From assembly GCA_037127315.1 (NCBI GenBank), contig JBBBDQ010000349.1, forward strand, positions 374,001-438,000: DNA of 64,000 nt. Direction: 5' to 3'. A program made the position numbers and the translations under genes. Each line of letters starts with the position of its first letter. The first letter of the stretch is position 1. Shown here one piece after another: positions 50,190 to 62,044 of this stretch. The DNA is from Ascarosepion bandense. Its lineage: Eukaryota; Mollusca; Cephalopoda; Sepiida; Sepiidae. The notes under the pieces were generated by a model. That model searched no databases. It worked only from the letters and a program-made list of their open reading frames with translations, and had not been told where the DNA came from.

Positions 50190-50725
50190 ATTTCTGAGAT
50201 GAGTTAGTATTTAGAGTATTTACATTATTCAGACTATTGTCCTCATCTTTGTTGCCATTTGTACGACGTTTCAGCCGTTGTACGCTCCGCCTTCTTCGGG
50301 TGCTTGAAATTTCGAACCGAGCCCTTTATTATTGTTCTTTTGTTCTTATCCTTAAGGACACATGACCCAGTTGATATAGACGTTGGTTAGTTCCTGACTT
50401 GACTCTTAGAGTTGTGAGTTCAATACCAGACTACAGCAGTGGTGAACTTGCAGAGTTAGAAGGAGATAATTCATGACTTCCAATCGAAGCTTTGAACAAG
50501 GAATGGAGTTCATATACCCCAGTGAATTTAATAAAGGGTTTTGTTCGAAATTCCAGGCTTTACGCAAGGAATTGAGTTCATAAACCCCAGTGATTCTAAT
50601 AAAGGGTTTGTTTCGAAATTCTTAGCACCTGAAGAATGCCAGAGCGTACAATGGCCGAAACGTCGTACAAATGGCAAGAAAGATGAGGACAATAGTCTGA
50701 ATAATGTAAATCCTGTCTCAATCCC
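50190..50725. mobile_element. PLE-type terminal repeats in inverted order
   Basis: 50190-50330 is the terminus on the minus strand (GACGTTTCAGCCGTTGTACG, CTTCTTCGGGTGC). 50400-50725 is the terminus on the plus strand, with an internal partial duplication of GGAAT[G/T]GAGTTCATA[A/T]ACCCCAGTG (about 50500 and 50570). CCTGAAGAATGCC and GGCCGAAACGTCGTAC lie at 50628-50672. The spacer is nearly absent compared with the 1.1-kb element at 22246. Confidence 0.6.
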
Positions 50726-50729
50726 TCTT

Positions 50730-51450
50730 TTCGATAATCAATTTGAGGTTTTATTATTTTCTGCCGTAAAGGACAAAGAAGAATATTTTGTTCATACATA
50801 CTTTTCTAATTTGAACCGCGTCTTAATAGGAGTTCTTTCGCAAGGTGGGGTAATTAATACTCGCTGTTTTCACAATCTGTTTCCACCGATGCAGGAGACG
50901 CGCTGAACATCAGGAATCAACTTCTAAGTCTACACCGCTCGTGGTTTATACGCCATGAATCAATCCGAAGAAAAGCCTGTAACTAAAGCAGTCTTTATCT
51001 GGTCAACGTTGGAATTTTCTTGGTCGTCCATCTGTTGGTAGACTGCAAATCCACTGCCCATAAGTATCAAAGGGATCACCTGCTCTAGAGACTTTACTCC
51101 ACAGAGCCGGAAAACCAATTCAAGTTTCGCTATCTATTCAACCACTGAAAGACCGGATGCTGATCTGTCAAATCCGGGCATTAAGTCGAATTTAGTATTT
51201 GCTATCGTCCGTCAAATGCATTATAGCTTGTGTTTTTCTGGTTTGGTTTGGTTTTGTTTTCCACATGTGGAGTTAGAAAAACCTGGTGTTATATAAGCTC
51301 TTAACTAATATCTGTTCCTTATCGTTCGTAGGCAAATTTTGTCAGCACCACATACTCTAGGTAGAATGTCTTTTCCAAACAGCCAATTTTGGAAGGGGAA
51401 GTAACTCCTGGTGCTTACAGTCCCACACGCAACCAAATGTGAGTTTCTTT
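50730..51450. other. Unassigned sequence
   Basis: Balanced composition and a plus-strand frame to 50906, but no domain recognised. 50880-51190 could be an old coding relic; I cannot name it. Confidence 0.3.
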
Positions 51451-51454
51451 TTTT

Positions 51455-52095
51455 TTTTTTCTAATCATTTCACCCCAAGCAAAGCGGACACGCCACTGAT
51501 GTGCAGGGGGTTACATAAATGTAAAAAGATTAATTAGAAAAGAGTGAGGAGTACAAACTAGTTAGAAAGGAACAATAGAAAGCTGAGAAAGCAGGTGCGA
51601 TGACAGATACATAGGTGGAGAGAAAGGGAAGGTTATACGGGGGTGGGGAGAGAGCTAGAATCCAGTGGTTAGTAGATGAGTATTGACTTTGCATTTAAAT
51701 TTCTGGAGGTTGTAGCCGTCAGGAAAGCGAGTTCCACAGGCGGGAAGTGCGAGAGAAGAAGCTGCAGGAGTAGAATTGTCGTCTGCATTTGGCTAACCTG
51801 ACTGTGAATGGGTGGGACCCAGTTGCCAGTCTGGTTGCACGAGTAAGCACCTGTTGAGGAGGCATCAGTGACTTAAGCTCGTCCGAGCAGAAGCCATGAA
51901 AGTATTTATAGAACAGACAAAGGGAGGCCACATTTCGACGATGGGGAAGTGGCTGCAGTCGAGCCGCCAGATCAGTACCTATCACATTACAGACTCTCCT
52001 TTGGAGCTTGTCAAGAACACTGAGGAGAACGGCAGGGGCACCTGACCATAAATGGCAGCAGTACTCCATGCATGGACGGATGGTTGACTTAAGTT
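51455..52095 (-). pseudogene. Jockey-like LINE C-terminal ORF fragment and 3' UTR
   Basis: The minus frame 51719-52069 (116 codons) reads MEYCCHLWSGAPAVLLSVLD, KLQRRVCNVIGTDLAARL, RRNVASLCLFYKYFHGFCS, then FFSRTSRLWNSLS. This is the longest open copy of the C-terminal domain; the first block is the end of the RT thumb region (usually R-P-x-x-E-Y-C..W..A/S..P). The 3' UTR ends with the TTTCACCCCAAGCAAAG-type tail. Confidence 0.75.
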
Positions 52096-52099
52096 AACT

Positions 52100-52620
52100 T
52101 CATTCTCTGTGACAAAAAAATGGCCACAATATATGGGAAAATAAAAGAGTTGACTTTAACTGACGCATGAGCTTATGTGTTAATATAAGATTCTACTAGA
52201 TAATAAAGTTAGGATGGGTTTGCTATTGGTATTAACTAACAAGCTTATCCCTCAGTAATTAATGCATATTAGTGGGTTAATAGATTTCCCACTCCATAGC
52301 TTAATACATTCAACAGTCAATCCGAAGGTATAACTGGTAAAAGAGTTACCAGTCTATCTTTTTTATACTAAATTTTTACTCAATACGAAATTAGAAGTAG
52401 AGTGTTATTGTTTAAATCGTCATGTGAATGATATGGAATGTGAATGAAAAAGATGGTCGTAAGAAGTAAATATTTACACGAGGAGGAGGACTGATAAAGA
52501 TTAACACTTGATAGTTAAACAGTTAAGAAAGTATGGGCGAGGAAAGCATTCACGTGGGAGTCTCTTTCATAAAGTACCAGTTTGAGATAAAAATTATCTG
52601 TTTGAAATATATATACATAT
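52100..52620. other. Unassigned A+T-rich sequence
   Basis: No recognisable feature. Confidence 0.35.
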
Positions 52621-52627
52621 ATATATC

Positions 52628-52835
52628 CAAAACCAAAATGGCATGTAGGTAAAACCCAAAAAATAGATCCTATTAATATTAATCTTATTAATATTATAAA
52701 TGATCCAGATAGGGGGCTCGATTTAAATAGCATTATCTATTTACAGAGCCAAATATGCATATTTTCAAAGTAAGCTCCGAAACTTACATATGTTGTATGG
52801 CCATTTCAGCAAGGAAACCTCGCTTCTTTAGCAAC
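52628..52835 (+). repeat. Unclassified interspersed repeat U2, copy 2
   Basis: See 34350-34552. Same ending TTTCAGCAAGGAAACCTCGC and CTTCTTTAGCA. Confidence 0.6.
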
Positions 52836-52880
52836 AAATTCTTTATTATGCAAATACAGGACAAAATTCAGAGCAAACAA

Positions 52881-53018
52881 ATAAGTATAAATCTAACTTA
52901 TAACCAACGGACCTACCTAGGTTTCACTTAACGGATCGACAGGGCAAGTTGGCCAACTTGCCCTGACGATCGTTAGGTCAAACCTAGGTAGGTCCGTTTG
53001 CTCTAGGTTAGATTTATA

Positions 53019-53024
<6 letters not shown>
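52881..53024. repeat. Near-perfect 144-bp palindrome (72-bp arms)
   Basis: The centre is a perfect 24-bp palindrome around AAGTTGGCCAACTT (52941-52964). The arms extend with few mismatches through CCTAGGT / ACCTAGG and CGGACCTACC / GGTAGGTCCG to ATAAGTATAAATC / GATTTATACTTAT at the outside. A (TA)n run follows. Confidence 0.9.
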
Positions 53025-53064
<40 letters not shown>

Positions 53065-53068
<4 letters not shown>

Positions 53069-53555
53069 GTCATACGGGGAAAATAATGGGATTTGACTCA
53101 ATGGAAATGGCAGAGAGTGTTTGCGTTGTAAAAGGTGCAACTAAAAGAATTGAATTCATTTGAAAATTTGCTATAACAATATTATATGCATACATATATG
53201 GGTGTGCGTGTGTTTAGGCAACATATCTTCATTTATACATGTTTCATTGAATAATATATACATATTGTGTCTATTCTTATACTGATCCTTTTTCAGTTGT
53301 TTGATCAGTTTCTGGAAATCAAATTCATAAAGGAAGAAGCCAAAACTTAAAGAGATCTTTTTCAGGGTCGAATTATAAAGAGAATCTTATTTTAATTGAG
53401 ATAAAATCTGCATTCCATTGTGATGGTAATTTTTTTAAATTACAGAGGCGAATGTACTTAGTAATTATTTTTAAATTTTCAGTTTGTCTGTTTCGATATA
53501 AAGGAACTGGCTAGAAACTAGTAAAAAATGCAAACTGGTATTAAATATTTGTTAT
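53065..53555. other. Unassigned A+T-rich sequence
   Basis: No recognisable feature. Confidence 0.35.
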
Positions 53556-53558
53556 AAG

Positions 53559-53822
53559 GATATCGACTCGGATGAGAAATCGGAGAGCCTAGTTCGAATC
53601 CCAGTTGAACGAGCAAATAATCTTACAAATTATATAAAGCCATCTGTGCTCCCTCCAGCTATGGGTTAAATAAGCAAATTGGGTCCTATAGCTATGGTTG
53701 GCAACCAGTCTACCGCAGAAAGTAATGACAACCTACTGCGGGAAAATTTCCTTCTCAGCCAGTCATGTTTCTTTCAAGACATGATCACCCAATCGTGTAT
53801 CATGTATGGCACTTAATTGACT
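53559..53822 (+). mobile_element. SINE-A copy
   Basis: Head from GGATATCGACTCGG with B-box-like TAGTTCGAATCCC, a shortened first part of the body, then ATGGGTTAAATAAGC, ACCAGTCTACCGCAG and the tail GCACTTAATTGACTG. Confidence 0.8.
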
Positions 53823-53824
53823 GA

Positions 53825-54530
53825 TATATATTAGCGAGAAGGTATGCGCCGTTGTGTCTGTGAGAAAGAGGGTGTAGAGTTGCACTTTTCTACCAAAATA
53901 TATCATAAAGAAATTTGAACGCTGCCAAGTTTGGTAAATGTGGATATCTGTTTTCTCGCGTTGTATTTTATCAGTTAATAGACGCTATGTAAGATAATGC
54001 ACTCGAAGACTACTACCGTCGAATAAGACTGTACAGTTAAAACTAGGAAATGATTCAAAAACATTGTAGAATATATACTAGGCGGCCTTAGAATGTCAAA
54101 GGTTGGTGCTTTTGAAATAGCTTTTTTAAAAATCAAGATCAAATTTTATTAGCAATACCTTCTGATACGTTCGATGTGAAGGAGCACAAAGATCGTTTAT
54201 AAATGCTTTATGTCTAAGATCATTACCATAGGAAAGATACGTTTTTCTATGAAGCTACCGTGCAATCGTTGCCATGACAAGGGGAACAAAACTAAGCTAA
54301 TTAGTTGGAATTAAGAAAGCAACGTTAAACACATGCTCTGATTGGCAGCCGTTTGTCTAGAAGAGATGAGTAAATTAGATTTTTGGCAACTGTTCTTATC
54401 CTGTCACAACTGATTTCCTTTTTTCTGGCACGTGTGTGAAATTAGAATGAGTGTTGTGTCATTCTAAAGTCGAAAGTCTTTACCTTAAAACGCTTGCAGT
54501 CAACATAGAAAATAAACTTCTTTTTCTTCT
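53825..54530. other. Unassigned sequence
   Basis: No recognised domain or shared repeat. Confidence 0.35.
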
Positions 54531-54533
54531 TCT

Positions 54534-54845
54534 ACGTGTCTTGTCCTTTCAGGACGTAGGCGATCATGGCCTTCCACGTCTCCCTATTCTTGGTGGCTCT
54601 AGCATGCTTTCTCTTGTAACGTCTCGCAGCCACCGTTCTGTCATCCACCTGCTCAGACCCTTCAAATATGTTGTCCGCTGCTTTCCTCTGTCTCTTTTTC
54701 CCCTCTATCTGGCCTATCAGTATCAGGTTCTCCAAGCCCTCCTTCCTCATTGCATGTCCCAAGAACTTCAGTTGTCTCTTTCTGATGTTCAATATTAATT
54801 TCCTTTTTGTTGCCATTCTTCCAAACCCCGCACTGCCATCCACTA
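54534..54845 (-). pseudogene. RTE-like LINE C-terminal fragment
   Basis: The minus frame 54532-54843 reads MATKRKLILNIRKRQLKFLG, HAMRKEGLENLILIGQIEGK, then after drift RATKNRETWKAM. Ends with the family 3' tail (GATCGCCTACGTCCTGAAAG, minus sense). Confidence 0.7.
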
Positions 54846-54889
54846 GCTCAAGACCATAAATCTAGAATATAAATGTATAGAAACTAACA

Positions 54890-54960
54890 TGGCCACAAAA
54901 TGAGGGATCAGTTCATATGTTGATTATAATATAGAATTGATCCCCCACTTTATATACACA
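54890..54960. repeat. Palindromic mini-repeat (MITE-like)
   Basis: ATGAGGGATCAGTTCATA is mirrored by AGAATTGATCCCCCACTTTAT. It lies between two RTE-like LINE tails. Confidence 0.65.
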
Positions 54961-54999
54961 TTATAATTTCTTATAAACAGTTGGTATATATATTCTTCT

Positions 55000-55300
55000 T
55001 CTATGTGTCTTGTCCTTTCAGGACGTGGGAGATCATGGCCTTCCATGTCTCCCTATCCCTGATGGCTCTTAGCATGCTTTCTCCTGTTACACCACGCAAA
55101 CCCCATCCTGTCATCCACCTGATTAAACCCTTCAAATATGTTATCCACTGCTTTCCCCTGTCTTTTTTCTCTCTATCTAGCCTGTTAGTATCAGGTTCTC
55201 CAAGCCCCCCTTCCTCATTGCATGTCCCAGGAACTTCAGCTGTCTCTTCCTGATGCTCAATATTAATTTCCTGTTTGTTTCCATTCTTATTTCCTTCTCG
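55000..55300 (-). mobile_element. RTE-like LINE 3' end, second adjacent copy
   Basis: Same tail and C-terminal text as 54534-54845 (GGACGTGGGAGATCATGGC, TCATTGCATGTCCCAGGAAC), about 460 bp away and in the same orientation. Confidence 0.65.
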
Positions 55301-55319
55301 TTTTCATTCAGTCTTCCTC

Positions 55320-55560
55320 AATAGCAGTGAATGCGAGACAATATACTTAAAGTTGAAGAAGAGAACTGAGGCAACAGAAATTTGATTCTACAGACATGAG
55401 AATATCATAGACTAAACTTGCGAACTGAAAGAGAGAGTCGAAATTGCAAGGAAATATCAGGAAAGACAGCCAGAAGAATTTGACACTGACAGAAGACATA
55501 GAGGGCAAGAAGAGCAGAGAAAAGTAGAGTCTAACTATCTTTTGTAAAGGGTTTACAAAC
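55320..55560 (+). mobile_element. RTE-like LINE fragment, opposite strand, decayed
   Basis: Reading plus: SSECETIYLKLKKRTEATEI, then after a stop FYRHENIID and EIARKYQERQPEEF. This is the CDSECWTI..KLEATEMWFYRRMLR region with many changes. Confidence 0.5.
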
Positions 55561-55564
55561 AACA

Positions 55565-55895
55565 GAGTATAAAGGACAGTAAAACGTCAGCTTAGTTCAT
55601 ACTATTACAGATATTTTAACTGATAAAATCCGACATTATTGCGCATTTCTGTAAACTCTATTCCAATGGATACTCGCGTTTTAAAAGACGCCATTAATTT
55701 ATTTTTTACCAGTGGGAATTATATTTCTCTCTAAGAGGGAATGAAGAATTCAGATCAGGTTACTGATTATTATTTGTCATCTCTTTTAAGTAAACTTAAA
55801 AGTCTTAAAAGACTCTTGCAAGAATACAGAAGGGAAGATTGTTTGATAGGCATAATGAGAGATAGTTTAGATTATATAGACAATTACAGAAAAAT
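55565..55895. other. Unassigned sequence
   Basis: No recognisable feature before the GATA array. Confidence 0.35.
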
Positions 55896-55897
55896 GA

Positions 55898-55899
55898 AC

Positions 55900-55954
<55 letters not shown>

Positions 55955-55965
55955 GAACAGACTGG

Positions 55966-56015
<50 letters not shown>

Positions 56016-56026
56016 GAACAGACTGG

Positions 56027-56096
<70 letters not shown>

Positions 56097-56104
56097 CAGA
56101 CTGG

Positions 56105-56159
<55 letters not shown>

Positions 56160-56172
56160 GTAGACAGACTGG

Positions 56173-56246
<74 letters not shown>

Positions 56247-56257
56247 GAACAGGCTGG

Positions 56258-56303
<46 letters not shown>

Positions 56304-56310
56304 CAGACTG

Positions 56311-56373
<63 letters not shown>

Positions 56374-56384
56374 GAACAGACTGG

Positions 56385-56438
<54 letters not shown>

Positions 56439-56448
56439 GAACAGGCTG

Positions 56449-56494
<46 letters not shown>

Positions 56495-56505
56495 GAACAG
56501 ACTGG

Positions 56506-56555
<50 letters not shown>

Positions 56556-56565
56556 GAACAGACAG

Positions 56566-56627
<62 letters not shown>

Positions 56628-56638
56628 GAACAGGCTGG

Positions 56639-56696
<58 letters not shown>

Positions 56697-56703
56697 CAGA
56701 CTG

Positions 56704-56748
<45 letters not shown>

Positions 56749-56759
56749 TGAACAGACTG

Positions 56760-56824
<65 letters not shown>

Positions 56825-56863
56825 TGACAGACTGAATAGATAGATAGATATGAACAGACTGAA

Positions 56864-56894
<31 letters not shown>

Positions 56895-56905
56895 TGAACA
56901 GACTG

Positions 56906-56943
<38 letters not shown>

Positions 56944-56944
56944 G
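55898..56944. repeat. (GATA)n array, about 1.05 kb, with GAACAGACTGGGATA spacers
   Basis: More than a dozen GATA blocks are separated by variants of the spacer ATGAACAGACTGGGATA. It produces a 366-codon Tyr-Leu-Ser-Ile frame on the minus strand that has no coding meaning. The spacer relates the array to 13672-13887. Confidence 0.95.
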
Positions 56945-57059
56945 AATAGGCTGAGATCGATGGAAAAAGTATATGATAAAACAAATTATTAATTTCTAAA
57001 ATATATATAAGTATACAAACAAAGCAAATTCCTTCAAAGCATTACGTTCCTCAGTTAGT

Positions 57060-57116
57060 CTCTCGGTCTCTCTCTCTCCATTTCTCTATCTATCTATCTA
57101 TCCATCTATCTATCTA

Positions 57117-57151
<35 letters not shown>
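57060..57151. repeat. (TC)n, (TCTA)n and (TA)n microsatellite
   Basis: Compound simple repeat about 120 bp after the GATA array. Confidence 0.9.
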
Positions 57152-57153
<2 letters not shown>

Positions 57154-57154
57154 T

Positions 57155-57865
57155 CAATCGTTGCACCAGTTTCAATGTCAACTCGTAAAAGCTACGAAAG
57201 ACTTAAGCAAGCAATTTCCGGCATCGCTTGTTATACCTAAGTAAACAATTCCGACTTTTATTTCTTCAGACTCATTTGCATGGAGTGTCGAAATGTGTAA
57301 ATATGAACGAGCCAACATGCAAACGTGTTTTAACATGTAAGGATCTTCCTTACTTCCAATGAGTTACACCAAAATCTCTTTCGTATTGTATTCATTTGCG
57401 GATTTTCTTCATCTGAGATTTCTCTGTTGATGTAAATATATGAAACGCCTGGAGACATGTGCAAAAAGATGGTTATTCTGGGAGCTTCTACGCAGTCAGT
57501 GATCACGCAACATCCGGTTTGGCCTCACAATTTCACTTCCTATTCAATGAAATAACCACATTTAGATACCGTAATTCTCTAATTACTGTAAGCAAACAGA
57601 AACATGTTAACAGGATGAAATTAAATAAGTCTGCTTAAAAACCAACAAAAGATCTCTATTAAGGATTTTTATATTTGTCTATGTTTTCGAGTACATACAT
57701 GGAATCCGGTGACTATTTAAACATGAATTGTCTAATGTTTGAGTAGATTCGACCATGATATTGTACACACGGATGAATAATGGATAGCGGCTTTGATTGT
57801 GGAATCGAAAAGTCGAGTGATAATTCTAATCAAATTTGTTACATTTCCTTACATGCAAATATATT
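57155..57865. other. Unassigned sequence
   Basis: No recognised domain or repeat. Confidence 0.35.
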
Positions 57866-58039
57866 TGTACTTTTTAATCAAGTTCACCGCAAGCAAGGCA
57901 ATGAAGCCACTAAGATACTGAGAGTTACTTGGTGTGGACGAACTAAAAAACATAAACACTGCTAAGGAGCGATTACAGCAGTAATCAGTAGGACAATGAA
58001 CACGGAAGTGAGTTCTACAAGCTACGAAAAAAGAAACTA

Positions 58040-58800
58040 TTGGATTAGAACTTACGGTAAAATCTAGCCAAAATCATTTTATATCAAAGCGGCCTCATTA
58101 GCAGTCGAGAACACCGATTACATTGATAGAGTCTAGGCATCATAGCAAATGGCTCATCAATTTAAGATAAATTCTAGAAATAAAATTGTCTCGTAGAAAG
58201 CAATGAATAGGAAGGGTGCAAGCGAAAAGTGCAAAACATCTGTCAGCATAGAAAGTACTGTTACATAAAGCCAAGACAACTGCAAATTGATGAGATCTCG
58301 ACTCTAGTCTAGTATTCCGCTTAAATTAAACATGTCTAGGTACCATAGTGAAGAGCTCATCTATTTAAGATGAATTCTAAAGCTAAATATTGTCTCGTAC
58401 GAAGCAATGAACTGGAAGTGTACTTCTCAAGCGAAAAGTGCCAAAAACACTGTTAGCATAGAATTTACGGTTACATTGAGCCAGGACAAAAGCAAATTGA
58501 TGAGCTTTTGATTCTTGTCTAGTATTCCCCTTATATTCATCATGTCGAGGTACCATAGTGAAGAGCTCATCTATTTAAGATAAATTCTATAGATAAAAAT
58601 TGTCTTGTACGAAGCAATGAACTGGAAGGGTGTTCCTCAAGTGAACAGAGCGAGAAAAAAATCTGTTAGCGTTAAACTTACCGTTACATCGGGCCAGGAC
58701 AACTGTAAATTGATAAGATCTCGACTCTAGTCTAGTAATTCGCTTATATTCATATAGACTAGGTTTCACAATGAAGAGCTCGTTCGGACAATTATCATAA
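58040..58800. repeat. Three tandem copies (about 200 bp each) inside the LINE
   Basis: AAATTGTCT[C/T]GTA[C/G] with GAAGCAATGAA occurs at about 58180, 58390 and 58600, each followed by GCGAAAAGTGC-like, GTTACAT..AGCCA and TCTAGTATTC text. Spacing is about 200-212 bp. Confidence 0.65.
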
Positions 58801-59343
58801 CAGTATTTATAGATAAGACTCAAAGAGGCAACCTTACGTCGGTGGGTAAGTGACTTAAACCGAGATACTAGATCAGGGCCAATAATTTTGCTGATTCTTT
58901 TTTAGAGTTTACCAAGTGTCTCTAGATATTTAGAAGGAGCACAGAACTGCAGTATTCATTCATGAATGGTAGACATAAATATGAAAGAGATTCTGGGGAG
59001 AAATATTGTACAAATTTCTTAGCAAATGACCTAGAGATGGCGTCAATATAGTCTTTTCACTTCATCTCCTTCGAATTTAGCCAGAGAAGGCGTAACGCGT
59101 TACTAACCGTGAGGTTAGCTTCAGCCATGCTGACAGAAGGCAGCAAGGAGCCTGTCAGATGATTAACAGGGAGCAGTTTAATTTTCGAGGCGTTAAGCAA
59201 TTATTTGACCCAGTTAATAACATACTGAAGGCCGTTTTTGTATCAGCGCCTAATTTACATTATTGAGACGATCAGACTCGCTATCGAAACAGGAGTAAAT
59301 GGTTAACATCTGCGTAGATAACATGTTGACAGCTGATTTAAAT

Positions 59344-60130
59344 TTTTTTTTTATAATCATATCGCCCGAAGCAAGGCATTTTACTACCACTGCTTTGCAG
59401 GGGGTTACATAAGAGGAAAGTTATGAGAAAGAGTGACAGGGTATAGGGAGTGTCAGGAAGTAGTTAAGAGAAGGATGACTGTGGCCATAAAGTGAGGGAT
59501 TAGTTTATACATTGGTTGTAATGTAGAATTGATCCCCCACTTTTATATCCACATTATAATAGTATAGAAATTTTTATTTTTATTTTTTAATCATATCGCC
59601 CGAAGCAAGGCATTTTACTGCCACTGCTTTGCAGTGGGTTACATAAGAGGAAAGTTATGAGAAAGAGTGACAGGTTATGGGGGGTGTCAGGAAGTGGGGA
59701 AGAGAAGGATGATAATACTGATGAGAGCGGAGTGGACGAAGAAAGGAGCATGAGAGAGAGAGGATGCAGGTTAGTGAGATAGAAGATTACTTTTTTTTAT
59801 AATCATATCACCCCAAGCAAGGCATTTTACTGCCACTGTTTTGCAGGGGGTTACATAGGAGGAAAGTTATGAGAAAGAGTGACAGGTTATAGGAGGTGTC
59901 AGGAAGTGGGTAAGAGAATAATGAGAATATTGATGAGAGTGGAGTGGACGGAGAAGGGAGCATGAGATTGAGATAGGAGATGACTATTGACTTTACATTT
60001 AAATTTTTGGTGATTGTAGCCGTCGGGAAAGCAATTAAATGGAAGGGAATTACACAGGCGGGAAGTGCGAGAAAAGAAGCTGAGGAAGTAGAATTTGCGT
60101 TTACAATTTATTGGTTTCACAGTAAAAGGA
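59344..60130 (-). mobile_element. Jockey-like LINE tails in head-to-tail series, nested
   Basis: Three copies of the 3' tail (TTTTATAATCATATCGCCCG, AAGCAAGGCATTTTACT, GGGGTTACATAAGAGG) start at about 59346, 59585 and 59793. The last continues into coding text at 59899-60138 (FFSRTSRLCNSLPFNCF, HQKFKCKVNSHLLS). Palindromic mini-repeat at 59480-59552 between the first two. The series sits within an older, related LINE. Confidence 0.65.
59480..59552. repeat. Palindromic mini-repeat (MITE-like)
   Basis: GTGGCCATAAAGTGAGGGAT is mirrored by AATTGATCCCCCACTTT plus TATATCCAC. The best preserved termini of the family (GTGG..ATAAAGTG). Confidence 0.7.
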
Positions 60131-60978
60131 AAACTCATTAATGAATATTAAAAGCAAAGTAGAATATATCCTTGGGGAAACCTGCATTAAGGATCTGAAA
60201 AGTGTCAATTCACGATAACTTTCATTTGATAATTTCACAAGAAAAGCTGACAAAGTTTAAAGATTTAGCCGGAAATACAGTAACTTTTCAGTTTGTGGAA
60301 GATCTCGATGAGAAACGCTATCAAAAGCTTTCGAGATGTCTAAAACTAAAGCCAGAGCTTTACTATTGGTATTTAGAGTTTGATATACTATTTCTGCAGT
60401 TATCGTCAGCACAGCAAATTTGTCTGAGAAAATGCCTAAGTATTAAATAAGATCTCTAGTAATATTTCTAAGAGTTAGAAAGCTAACAAACGGATAATTG
60501 GAAGTGTTGGACGGTTTACCTTAGTTCTTAAAACTGGCACAACAGGTAACGATTTTCAACAAGAAAAACAAGGAAACAAAAGTCAACGAAGCATGTATTA
60601 TACAGTTTAGAGAGAGCAGAAGCCATTTCAGGAGCACAGTATTTAAGAACTATTACACAGACACCATCAGGTCCACATGCTTTGTTTTGAGATCCACATT
60701 AGAGATGATAGAAGATATAGTAGATATACATATCAATCAACAAAGACTCAGTTCGAAGCGGAAAATTACGCAAGAATACCCATGATGTAAAGATTAAGGT
60801 GAATTTACATATTCAAATTTATCAACAGGAATTGAAAACATACTATTCTTTAATACACTATTACAGAGCCGCCGGTACTCACGAGGGACAAATCTCTTAG
60901 ATGCACCGCAATGCCTCATTTTTTCAACAAAGAGAGACAATCCTCTGTCGGGATTTTATAGTTTTTTTTTTCTTTCAA

Positions 60979-61323
60979 CTAGCAGTATATCACGGCGTTG
61001 CTCGGGTGTAATGAAGGCTTTAAAACTAATCCATGGCCCAGGAGCTCAGACTCTTTGGACGTTGGCACGAAAGACTAAAAAGCAATAACTGAAAGAAAAA
61101 TGAATGGTTGTAAGTCAAATTTTGATTTCCTCAAATAAGTGTTTTCGTCATAAACTGAATTTTGAAGGCTAAATAAGTCCTCTGAGTAAATGGTATCATG
61201 GCTGAGACTAAGAACTACAATTATACCTACTTAGAGTCAAACCCGAAGCAAAAACTAAAGTAAAAGGGCTGAAAAAATACAGACATACAGGCAGATAAAC
61301 AGACACACACATAAACATCTTGG

Positions 61324-61377
<54 letters not shown>

Positions 61378-61654
61378 CGATTTTCTGCACTATTGTAAGA
61401 ACTGCAACCTTGAAACTTCTGAATGTCGTTTCTTATGTCTTTGTCTATGAGTGTAACAAATTTGATTGAAATCGGACCACTCCTTCTATAAGCCGATTTT
61501 TTCGATTATCGATTTTCGATATTTATCGGAGGTACCTCGACACAAAACCTAACTAAGAACACTCGCAGACGCTTATAGTACAACTGTGTAAATTTTCAAG
61601 AAAATCGATTCATCCGTTTCGGAGTCTATAGGTAACGGGCCCACACACAGAAGG

Positions 61655-61691
<37 letters not shown>

Positions 61692-61717
61692 AAGTTCCAT
61701 AAATAAATAAGTTTAGA
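60979..61717 (-). mobile_element. Non-autonomous Helitron with both ends
   Basis: Minus sense: TC at 61717-61716 starts TCTAAACTTATTTATTTATG, and the end is ATACTGCTAG at 60979. A precedes and T follows (plus-strand T61718 and A60978), the expected A^T target. GAGCAACGCC lies before the end at the hairpin position. 739 bp, with internal (TA)n at 61327-61375 and (AC)n at 61655-61687. Collinear with 16649-17378 at both ends. Confidence 0.85.
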
Positions 61718-61719
61718 TT

Positions 61720-62040
61720 TAGAATGTACTGAAAATACTTCAAAGCTAGGATTAAAAAAAAGAGCTATTATATTTCCCTGATAATGGCAAACTATTCGAA
61801 CATATTTATATAAACTGGAGGTGAAAAGACTAACCCCCTGAAAGTGCAATGCATAACAATAACTGAAAAACATATATATATATATATTGAAACTTTTCTC
61901 GTACTTAAAGTTTAAACTCTTAGTAAGGACTTAGCAAAATACGCCATTGTTTTTTTTTTTTATGTCTTGTCTAAACTATTATTAACATAAAATTCTTCTG
62001 GGCATCAATTCTTAGGTTGGTTTTCCATTGTTATAAAGTA
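61720..62040. other. Unassigned A+T-rich sequence
   Basis: Ends with TTATAAAGTAATAAACTGAT, a diverged half of the palindromic mini-repeat. Confidence 0.35.
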
Positions 62041-62044
62041 ATAA

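Larger units (their letters stand above)
57870..60780 (-). pseudogene. Jockey-like LINE with RT remnant, interrupted
   Basis: Minus strand: at 60300-60345 LDISKAFDSVSHRD is the first active-site block of the RT. The element is then interrupted at 59344-60130. At about 59230-59340 YSCFDSESDRLNN follows where the text after the catalytic YxDD box is expected, then VINWVKQLLNASK-like text, and at 58587-58823 MSLIYKYCYDNCPNELF and FFSRSVHLRNTLP, the C-terminal domain. The 3' tail is at 57870-57960 (CACCGCAAGCAAGGCAATGAAG). Numerous stops and frameshifts; a part of the C-terminal region is triplicated (58040-58800). Confidence 0.6.

Noticed and set aside
55884..56984. 366-codon Tyr-Leu-Ser-Ile-rich open frame on the minus strand
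   Set aside because: It is the (GATA)n array read in one frame; four-base repeats without stops stay open in all frames. No coding evidence.
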